Assembly: GCA_965229545.1 (NCBI GenBank)
Contig: OZ245887.1
Span: forward strand, 62,001 to 126,000
Length of the DNA stretch: 64,000 bases
Reading direction: 5' to 3'
DNA from: Megaera sp965229545
GTDB lineage: Bacteria; Pseudomonadota; Alphaproteobacteria; Rickettsiales; Rickettsiaceae
Shown here: positions 57,033 to 64,000 of the stretch, piece by piece
Position numbering within the stretch: position 1 is the first letter of the stretch
Layout of the letters: each line of letters begins with the position of its first letter
Notes under the pieces: generated by a model
Seen by the model: only the letters and a program-made list of their open reading frames with translations
Databases searched by the model: none
Told to the model about the DNA's origin: nothing
Made by a program: the position numbers and the translations under genes

Positions 57033-58070
57033 ATGGAAGTTGTAATAACCTGTTTAGATTCGTTAGATACTTCGGTACTTATAAAATATATTGAACTATT
57101 TTCAGAAGATGCAATACGGGGATATAGAGAATCTAGCTACTATTTTAAATAATTCAGGCCATTACAGAGTCATTAAAAAATATCAGAGGCCGGAATATTA
57201 TAATACCGGCTATGAAAATGATAAAATGATCGCTGTTTTTCTGGATATTGAAGCAACAGGCCTATCCTATACACAGGATAAACTGATAGAATTGGGAATG
57301 GTCAAGTTTGAATATAACAGGCACGGCTCCATATTTCGCTTGCTGGATGATTTTAGCGGTTATCAAGATCCCGGGTATCCCGATACCTGAGTATATTACA
57401 AAACTTACAGGAATTAGCGATGATATCGTCAGAGGCCAGAAAATAGAAGAAGATGCAGTTGCTCATTATCTGCAAGGAGTTGACCTGATTATCGCTCACA
57501 ACGCTCAGTTTGATCGTACCCTTCCTTGAAACTACTTTCCCTTCTCTTCCTGCAAAAGCTTGGGGTTGTCTAATGTACGATGTTGACTGGGATAAAGAAG
57601 AAATCTCAAGTCGTAAACTCGAATACATCGCTTATAAATTCGGGTTTTTCCATGAAGGACACAGATCAATAAATGATTGCCTTGCCGGGGTTCACCTTTT
57701 AGCACAGAAGTTACCAAAATCACAGGTACCGGTATTAAAAGAGTTACTTATTCAATCTGCGGCTATCAGATTCAAGCTATATGCACTTAATTCTCCTTAT
57801 AACAGTAAAGAACTGTTGAAAGCACGAGGTTATAGATGGAACATGAATCAGAACGATAAATATAGGGCCTGGTCTATTGAACTGATCGAAGATAAGGTAG
57901 CCGAGGAAATAAATTACCTACGCTCTAGCATTTGTAGTATATCTTCGATTAATATACCTGTAGAAATATTTGATGCTTATAGTAGATTCTCAAGTACAAA
58001 CAATAAATCCAATAATCATGTAAAATACCGAGATAAGCTGGAATGGTTTCAAAAACTCTGTACATCTTAA
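57033..58070 (+). pseudogene. DnaQ-like 3'-5' exonuclease with three +1 frameshifts
   Basis: The gene starts at ATG 57033 (MEVVITCLDSLDTSVLIKYIELF). Three apparent single-base insertions, each in a G or C run, separate the frames: GGGG near 57118, GGG near 57373 and CCC near 57522. Repaired, it reads IENLATILNNSGHYRVIKKY, AVFLDIEATGLSYTQDKLIELG (Exo I), IPEYITKLTGISDDIV, LIIAHNAQFDRTFLE (Exo II) and HRSINDCLAGVHLL (Exo III), then a C-terminal SPYNSKELLKARGYRW region. A proofreading-type exonuclease, 10 bases upstream of the RecD2-like helicase. Inactive unless these are sequencing errors. Confidence 0.8.
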
Positions 58071-58080
58071 AAAGATACAC

Positions 58081-60258
58081 ATGAGCATACATAATCAAAA
58101 TGTTAAAGAATATCTATCGGGTAACATCGAGCGCATTACTTATCATAATCCTGAAAACGGATTTTGTGTTTTACGGGTTAAGGTTAAAAATCACAAGGAT
58201 CTAGTCACTATTACAGGCAGCGTCCCTTCCGTATCTGTCGGGGAATATATTAAATGTAGCGGTATTTGGTACAATGATCGCAATCATGGCAAGCAATTTA
58301 AAGCTGATTTTCTGAAAGCCCTTCCACCGGATACGCTAGAAGGAATTGAAAAATATTTGGGCTCCGGTCTTATCAAAGGAATAGGATCTCATTTTGCCAA
58401 AAAGTTGGTTACTGCATTTGGTGATCAAGTTTTTGATGTAATTGAACACAAACCGGAATTATTATCTACTTTAGACGGAATAGGTAAAATTAGAGCAAAT
58501 AGTATTTGCAATAACTGGAAGGATCAGAAAATTGTACGGGAAATCATGATCTTTCTTCAATCTCATGGGGTCGGTACAACAAGAGCAACCAGAATATTTA
58601 AAACCTATGGGGAAGAAGCAATTGCCATAGTATCCAAGGATCCATACCAATTAGCTAAAGACATAAGGGGTATTGGATTCGTTTCAGCAGATACGATTGC
58701 AGGCAACCTCGGTATTACAAAAGATTCTCTTATCCGTGCTAGAGCTGGTTTATCTTACGCATTATTAGAGGCAACCTCAAATGGGCATTGTGCCCTACCC
58801 TTGGAAGCTTTAATAGAAAATACTCAGAAACTACTTGGTATAGATTCTAGTTTAGTAAAGCTGGCTATTGAAAAAGAAATTGAATCAAAAACCATTATTT
58901 GTGACCTTATAGAAGATAAACCATGCATATTCCTAGCTAGTTATCACTTCTATGAAAAACAGATAGCAAAGATGCTCTTATCTATTGATAAAGGAGATGT
59001 TCCATGGGGTGATAACAACTTGCAAGAGTTAATTCCCCAAATAGAACAAAAGCTGAGTATCCGGTTAGCAGATAACCAGAAAGAAGCTATCATCAAAGCT
59101 CTGTTAAAAAGGCTAATGGTTATTACCGGTGGCCCCGGTACCGGCAAAACAACTCTGATCAAAGCTCTGCTTAAACTACTGGAACTTAAAAAGCTTAATG
59201 TCAAACTCTGTGCTCCAACCGGTAGAGCCGCTAAACGCCTAAGTGAAACAACCGGCCTGGAGGCAAGCACTATACATAGATTATTAGAAATCAACTCTTT
59301 AGGTGGAGGTTTTAAGTATAATGAGGACAATAGACTTATATGTGATTATTTAATAGTTGATGAAAGCTCAATGATTGATGTCACTTTATTTTATGCTTTA
59401 ATAAAAGCTCTACCTGATCATATCAGTCTTTTATTAGTCGGTGATGTGGATCAACTACCTTCTGTCGGAGCAGGACAGGTACTAAAAGACATTATCAATT
59501 CCAATATCATTACAACTGTTAGATTAAATCAAATTTTTCGCCAATCGGAAAGCAGTGCGATAATCACTAATGCCCATAAGGTTAATAAAGGCATATTACC
59601 TGATTTAAACTTCCGTAAGGATAATAGTGACTTTTACTTTATCAAAGCAGAGCCGGGAGACGATATTATCAATAAGATAATTATTATCACCTGCGATAGA
59701 ATACCTAGGAAATTTAATCTAAATCCCATAAATGATATTCAATTATTATGTCCCATGCAGAGAGGCGGCACCGGAGCAAGATCACTTAATACTGAATTAC
59801 AGAAAGTATTAAATCCAAATTATGAAAAAGGGATTACAAGATTTGGACAGATTTTTGCAGTCGGTGATAAAGTAATGCAAACAGAAAATAACTACGACAA
59901 GGATACTTATAATGGAGATATTGGTGTAATTAGTGCTATAAATCAGGAAGAACAAGAGGTAACTATTGATTTTTACGGCAACAAGGTAATATACGACTAT
60001 GATGATTTAGATCAAATCATCCTAGCCTATGCAACTACCATACATAAATCACAAGGATCAGAATATCCAGCAGTTATTATCCCTATTACCATGCAAAGTT
60101 ACATGATGCTTAGGCGTAATCTTGTTTATACGGCAATTACACGTGGTAAGAAACTTGTAGTTATTATCGGAGAGAAAAAAGCTTTTGCGATGGCGGTAAA
60201 AGATGGAAAAAACTCTAATAGATATTCCAGGCTAAAAGATTGGTTACAATTTCAATAA
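58081..60258 (+). CDS. RecD2-like ATP-dependent DNA helicase
   Basis: 725 residues. N-terminal OB/linker and helix-hairpin-helix repeats (GTTRATRIFKTYGEEAIAIVSKDPYQLAKDIRGIGF), Walker A VITGGPGTGKTTLIKALL near 350, APTGRAAKRLSETTG, DYLIVDESSMID, LLVGDVDQLPSVGAGQVL, and the C-terminal UvrD-like motif ATTIHKSQGSEYPAVIIP with AITRGKKLVVIIG. It is a superfamily 1B 5'-3' helicase without RecBC partners in the window, as in RecD2/TraA-like proteins. Located 10 bases after the DnaQ-like gene, suggesting a former repair pair. Intact. Confidence 0.92.
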   Translation: MSIHNQNVKEYLSGNIERITYHNPENGFCVLRVKVKNHKDLVTITGSVPSVSVGEYIKCSGIWYNDRNHGKQFKADFLKALPPDTLEGIEKYLGSGLIKGIGSHFAKKLVTAFGDQVFDVIEHKPELLSTLDGIGKIRANSICNNWKDQKIVREIMIFLQSHGVGTTRATRIFKTYGEEAIAIVSKDPYQLAKDIRGIGFVSADTIAGNLGITKDSLIRARAGLSYALLEATSNGHCALPLEALIENTQKLLGIDSSLVKLAIEKEIESKTIICDLIEDKPCIFLASYHFYEKQIAKMLLSIDKGDVPWGDNNLQELIPQIEQKLSIRLADNQKEAIIKALLKRLMVITGGPGTGKTTLIKALLKLLELKKLNVKLCAPTGRAAKRLSETTGLEASTIHRLLEINSLGGGFKYNEDNRLICDYLIVDESSMIDVTLFYALIKALPDHISLLLVGDVDQLPSVGAGQVLKDIINSNIITTVRLNQIFRQSESSAIITNAHKVNKGILPDLNFRKDNSDFYFIKAEPGDDIINKIIIITCDRIPRKFNLNPINDIQLLCPMQRGGTGARSLNTELQKVLNPNYEKGITRFGQIFAVGDKVMQTENNYDKDTYNGDIGVISAINQEEQEVTIDFYGNKVIYDYDDLDQIILAYATTIHKSQGSEYPAVIIPITMQSYMMLRRNLVYTAITRGKKLVVIIGEKKAFAMAVKDGKNSNRYSRLKDWLQFQ

Positions 60259-60461
60259 TGATTTGTGAGATATAACGGACTAAAAAATTTAGACAAAAAT
60301 TCAGGTGGTTTTGTTTCTAAATCAGGTATGATAAAAACTCTAAAAAGTACAGCTATAAATACACCAATGATACGTTAATGCTGAAATTCAGACAAAGCTA
60401 TAGAACAATTGCATTAAACTAATAATAACTTTATAATTAATGTTATAAGCTGCTCTTATTA

Positions 60462-61593
60462 TTACTCTGGCCTTTAAATATTGAACATTATATAGTAGCA
60501 TAAGCTATTTCTTTCTTTTTAAAATAATTTTGAATTTTTATACCATTAAACTGAATTTGTGTTAAATAGGACCGTACATTAATTGTTAAATCTTTTACTG
60601 ATTTTAGTACTCGAAAATTATTGGAGTTAGCTTTGACATCTTGGTTTACAAGTTCTTGTGGATTCATATCAGGACAATATGATGGTAAATAAAACAATTC
60701 TAGCTTCTCCTTATGTCTTTCTACATAAGCTTTTACCTTTTTACTGTGATGCACTCTATGATTATCTAATATCAAAAATATTTTCTGCTTAATTTGTCTG
60801 ATCAGTCTACCTAAAAATTCAATACACTTTTTGCTGGTAAAATTATCTTCAAATACCATCCAGTTCATAAACCCTTGCGGACTAATAGCAGCTAGCATAT
60901 TACATTTAAATCTTGAGCCACTTCTCTTGATTGCTGGGGTCTTGCCTTTAAGACCATATGTTTTACCTCGATTATCTGTTGATTGTATCCCCATTTCATC
61001 TCCCCAATAAATTCTAGCACTTTCTTTCATTGCACGAGACTTGATTTCTGGATATATGACTGTTAACCATTCTTTTATCTTCTCTGGATTACGTTGATAG
61101 GCTGATTTAATTGGTTTTTGAGACGTAAAACCCAATCTATTCATAATTTTTCTTATAGAACGCCTGTTATACTGATAAAGGTAATTGGATTCTATATATT
61201 CTTGTACCACTTTACTATTCCATAACGTATAATCCATTCCCAATTCATCAGGTGTATGTGATAAAATTTTAGATTTTAATTCCTCTTCTTGATTTTTACT
61301 GATTTTAGATCCTGTTCCTACCTTTACTCCTCGCTTCTTATAGCGAAAGCTTTCTTCCTTATAAATTTTGTACTCTTTAAGATATTTCCATATAGAACTC
61401 CTAGAAAACCCAAAGGTAATAGATGCTTGTTTCTTGCTTATTCCATGTATAACTATTGCTTCCACTGCTTTCTTTCTTAATATCTTGAGATCGCTTGGTG
61501 ATAATTTTTTATTAGACATTTTGTTATTACTCTTGATACAATATCATTATATCATTTCTCTAATGTTAGTTCAATATTTAAAGGCTGGAGTAA
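60462..61593 (-). mobile_element. IS630-family element, copy D (1132 bp)
   Basis: Complete copy, TA at both borders (60460-60461, 61594-61595), intact transposase. The right end has GGCTGG instead of GGCCGG. It lies between recD2 and the TPR gene with no obvious gene broken; nothing is recognised in the 200 bases at 60259-60459. Confidence 0.95.
60488..61519 (-). CDS. IS630-family transposase, intact (copy D)
   Basis: 343 residues, the same protein as copy C with few differences (KIYKEE for KISKEE, VIYPE for VTYPE, HKEKLE for HKDKLE). Helix-turn-helix, the winged segment and the DDE residues in DEMGIQSTD, LDNHRVHHSKK and MNPQELVNQ are all kept. The ATG follows the left inverted repeat by ~75 bases. 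A second candidate source of active transposase. Confidence 0.95.
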   Translation of the reverse strand: MSNKKLSPSDLKILRKKAVEAIVIHGISKKQASITFGFSRSSIWKYLKEYKIYKEESFRYKKRGVKVGTGSKISKNQEEELKSKILSHTPDELGMDYTLWNSKVVQEYIESNYLYQYNRRSIRKIMNRLGFTSQKPIKSAYQRNPEKIKEWLTVIYPEIKSRAMKESARIYWGDEMGIQSTDNRGKTYGLKGKTPAIKRSGSRFKCNMLAAISPQGFMNWMVFEDNFTSKKCIEFLGRLIRQIKQKIFLILDNHRVHHSKKVKAYVERHKEKLELFYLPSYCPDMNPQELVNQDVKANSNNFRVLKSVKDLTINVRSYLTQIQFNGIKIQNYFKKKEIAYATI

Positions 61594-61627
61594 TAAACAA
61601 TAAATAAAATATTTAAAGGTAACATAT

Positions 61628-62086
61628 ATGAAATGCAGATACACCAAATATTTATTGTGGTTCATGCTCGGTGTAACAATAAGTTTAGTTGCATATACAA
61701 GATTCTTTTCAGAAAATATCGCAGATAACTGGCAGCACTTACATCATCAAGCACATATAGCTTTACATAATGAAAAATACGAACACGTTATAGAAATATG
61801 CGATCAAGCAATAAAGGCTGATACCTCCTCTGATAATAGATACCTAATGTACGTTAAGAAAGCAAAAGCATTAAATAAATTGCATCGTTATGAAGAAGCA
61901 CTTAAAAGCGCAGACTTAGCAGTTACCATTTATCCTAAAAAGGAAGAGGCCTATTTAGTTAAAGTAGATGCTTTGTTTACTTTAGGAGCAGAAGAAGAGC
62001 TTACCACCATTCTAGAAGAAATTGAATCAATAAACCCACATACACCGCTTAAGCCCTTATTAAACTTTAAGACTAGAGCGCGGTAA
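61628..62086 (+). CDS. Membrane-anchored TPR protein
   Basis: 152 residues with an N-terminal helix (YLLWFMLGVTISLVAYTRFF) likely to be a signal anchor, then about three tetratricopeptide-like repeats (HIALHNEKYEHVIEICDQAI; MYVKKAKALNKLHRYEEALKSADLAVTI; AYLVKVDALFTLGAEEELTTIL). Probably a periplasmic scaffold for protein contacts; the partner is unknown. The ATG follows AAAGGTAACAT. The upstream IS630 copy ends 34 bases before it and may have displaced its promoter. Confidence 0.75.
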   Translation: MKCRYTKYLLWFMLGVTISLVAYTRFFSENIADNWQHLHHQAHIALHNEKYEHVIEICDQAIKADTSSDNRYLMYVKKAKALNKLHRYEEALKSADLAVTIYPKKEEAYLVKVDALFTLGAEEELTTILEEIESINPHTPLKPLLNFKTRAR

Positions 62087-62718
62087 GTGCAATACCCATA
62101 ATGAGTTCAGCATCTTATATTAAGGAGTATAATGTTTAATAGACCTTACTTTTTATTAAATATAATTCTCTTTTAAGTATACTTCACATAGACCAGTAAA
62201 TTTCAGTCTATTTTAAAATGTCTAGGATAAGAACATAGATTTATTAGTAAAATCTTCTAATTTTAAACACACCTTTTAATAGCCTAAGCAGTAACGCATG
62301 CTATTATATGCACTAGGAAGTTTACTGGCGACCTATGTCTTGTATGTTCTAGGTTCATCGATCATTTATTTTAGACAAATGGTTGCTTTTGAAGAAATTA
62401 GTAAGGAAATACATAAATTAGGAGTATTAATAGGTTAAATAATTAACTTTATAGAATAAGATAAAGTTGGCCAAAAATTTTGATAGAGTCATTTAATCTT
62501 GATAAGAAGAATTATAAAATCATTACAAAAATTTCCTTGTTTGCTGGACTATTCTTTAAAGTTTTAGTGATATAATTGATTATTATGTAATACAATATTA
62601 TTTTTTATAGATATAGTGATGATATATTTCAGGATCTCTCGGTGGTTCTTTCCAAGTAAGTGTGTAAATTTCTAGAATAGGTTATATTAACAATAATATA
62701 ATTTATTAAGGAAATAAC
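62087..62718 (+). other. 632-bp region with no assured gene
   Basis: Between the TPR gene and the IS256-type transposase. The only notable frame is 62298-62438 (46 codons: one membrane helix, LYALGSLLATYVLYVLGSSI, then a short charged tail ending EIHKLGVLIG), without a clear ribosome site. The last ~80 bases before 62719 should hold the left end of the IS256-type element, but no second end is in the window to define it. Confidence 0.35.
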
Positions 62719-63751
62719 ATGAGTAAGAGCGATCAAGAAAAAATAAAACAAGCGGTAGATTTGTTAATAGATAAAGACGCAGATTTAACAAGTTTTTTTG
62801 CTAAAGACGAGATGTTAAAAGAGCTTACAAAAAATCTATTTGAAAGAGCTTTAAAAGCGGAAATGGATGAGCATCTTGGCTATAGTAAATATGGCAGAGG
62901 GGAAACGGAGAACAGCAGGAATGGAGTTGGCAAGAAAAGCCTAATTACCGAAGGCGGAGTATTAGAACTGGAAGTACCCCGTGATAGAAACGCTGAATTT
63001 TCTCCGGTGCTAGTACCCAAGCGTCAGACTAGGATAGATGGACTAGACCAGAAGATATTATCACTGTATGCAAAGGGAATGAGTGTCTCTGACATTAAGA
63101 TGCAAATTCAGGAATTATATGGAGCGGAAATAAGTGAGAGCTTAATTAGCAGAGTTACAGATAATATAATGGATGAGGTCAGAAGCTGGCAACATAGGCC
63201 TTTAGAAGCGATTTATGCTATTGTTTATTTTGATGCTTTAGTTGTTAAAGTAAGACAGGATAAGAGGATTATTAACAAGGCGGTATATGTAGCTTTGGGC
63301 ATAGATTTAACCGGTAGGAAAGATATTTTAGGGTTATGGATCAGTGAGAACGAAGGAGCTAAATTTTGGCTAAATAATTTTACTGAAGTGAGAAACAGAG
63401 GATTAAAAGATATTTTGATTGCCTGTAGTGATAATTTGACCGGTATGAGTGAAGCTATAGCTGCCGTATATCCGGAAACTGAACATCAGTTGTGTATCGT
63501 CCATCAAATTAGGAACGGCTTAGCATACGTGAGCTATAAAGATAGGAAGAAAGTTGCTGCTGATTTAAAGTTAGTATATGGCTCGGTTAATGAAGATGAA
63601 GCCCTGAGCGCCTTATCTGATTTTGATCTAAAATGGGGAAAACAGTATCCCCACATAGCAAAATCCTGGCAAAATAATTGGGGAAATCTAGTAGTTTTTT
63701 TACAGTATCCTGAGGTTATTAGACGGATAATTTATACAACCAATGCGATAG
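62719..63751 (+). pseudogene. Second IS256-family transposase, interrupted by a group II intron
   Basis: 344 residues before the break. Relative to the other IS256 it is a different subtype (about half the residues match by eye). Motifs: LFERALKAEMDEHLGYSKYG, YAIVYFDALVVKVRQ (first Asp), IACSDNLTGMSEAI (second Asp), LCIVHQIRNGLAYVSYKDRK and RRIIYTTNAI, at the conserved TTNAIE(S/G)NR block where the glutamate should follow. The frame ends at 63751, where intron-like sequence starts. If the intron splices, the transposase could be restored. Confidence 0.85.
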
Positions 63752-64000
63752 GTGTGCCAGGATAAGCCTGGTTAGATTAGGAGGTGCAATTCCTCTCCAA
63801 GAAAAGAGTAACTAACTACTTGGAACTAAGTTTTGTATTTAGTACGGTAACGTGCTAAGTAAAGCGTAAACAGGGCGGATGTAGGCCGAAACAAAAGTGA
63901 ACGACAAGAGAGCCTCGAGAACTTCGATGCTTCTAGAAGCTGACACTGTCGATGCTGTGGAAAGCAATAATATATTAAGCGGTATAGTGAGTTTAATATG
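63752..64000 (+). mobile_element. 5' part of a group II intron (continues beyond window)
   Basis: Starting at 63752 the sequence reads GTGTGCCAGGATAAGCCTGG, the GUGYG 5' boundary of group II introns, followed by domain I-like stem sequences (AGGAGGTGCAATTCCTCTCC; GTACGGTAACGTGCTAAG; GGCGGATGTAGGCCGAAACA; CGAGAACTTCG). GC content is higher than its surroundings. The insertion point lies within the transposase DDE glutamate block. Domain IV, the reverse-transcriptase ORF and the 3' end are outside the window. Confidence 0.85.

Noticed and set aside
62298..62438. 46-codon membrane-like small ORF
   Set aside because: No ribosome site or conserved context; listed only as part of the gene-free stretch.

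Overview
The window is AT-rich DNA from an obligate intracellular alphaproteobacterium of the Rickettsiaceae (Rickettsia or a close sister such as the Torix/Tisiphia or Megaira lineages). This rests on gene content and order read by eye: ilvE-dapA-smpB-sppA next to a PetR/EnvZ-type pair, uppS-cdsA-ftsB, kdsD-lptC-lptA-lptB, pccB-pccA, ppdK, lgt-hemA, cmk-rpsA, a PopZ-like protein, a glycerol-3-phosphate transporter and ankyrin/TPR proteins. No database search was possible, so the species is not assigned.

Layout. 1-0.8 kb: the end of an IS256 copy inside a kdpB remnant, followed by a kdpC remnant. 1-6.4 kb: glpT, then midA, lgt, hemA and yihY on the minus strand. 6.4-11.4 kb: a mobile-element pile-up, with an IS630 copy, an IS21-type istA/istB element broken by frameshifts, a second IS630 copy inside istA, and an XRE-regulator remnant. 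11.6-16.5 kb: tRNA-Val(GAC), cmk, rpsA with a strong terminator, an efflux-adaptor remnant and recJ. 16.7-26 kb: yqgE, a dsbD remnant, propionyl-CoA carboxylase (pccB, pccA), a palindromic element, a frameshifted serine-rich gene and ppdK. 26-39.4 kb: dense housekeeping DNA (mutS; ilvE-dapA-smpB-sppA-HU; the two-component pair; uppS-cdsA; ftsB; an RNase D-like gene; kdsD and lptCAB). 39.5-45 kb: frameshifted recO, a gamma-carbonic-anhydrase-like gene split by IS630, an NAGPA-type protein and nfeD split by IS256. 45-53.6 kb: yaaA, an SDR dehydrogenase, an orphan helical protein, tolC, popZ, an ankyrin protein and a decayed kinase-like effector. 53.7-60.3 kb: a symporter-histidine kinase fusion, a GNAT enzyme, a DnaQ-like exonuclease remnant and a RecD2-like helicase. 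60.4-64 kb: IS630, a TPR protein and a second IS256-family transposase gene cut by the 5' end of a group II intron that runs out of the window.

The intact genes form a parasite's core: envelope and LPS export (uppS, cdsA, kdsD, lptCAB, lgt, tolC), haem entry (hemA), propionate and pyruvate/PEP metabolism (pccAB, ppdK), import of host glycerol-3-phosphate (glpT), and DNA and RNA maintenance. Around this core the genome is decaying under IS activity: four IS630 copies, two IS256 copies of one type plus a second IS256 type, an IS21 remnant and a group II intron.

Many breaks are single-base indels in short homopolymers (recO, the serine-rich gene, the ankyrin gene, the DnaQ-like gene, istA and the IS256 transposase). 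They could be real decay, phase-variable or slippage sites, or uncorrected sequencing errors. I found no clearly new defence system or CRISPR array. The best leads are the A8-tract serine-rich gene, the kinase-like effector, the RNase D-like gene with a strong Shine-Dalgarno but no standard start codon, and the group II intron.
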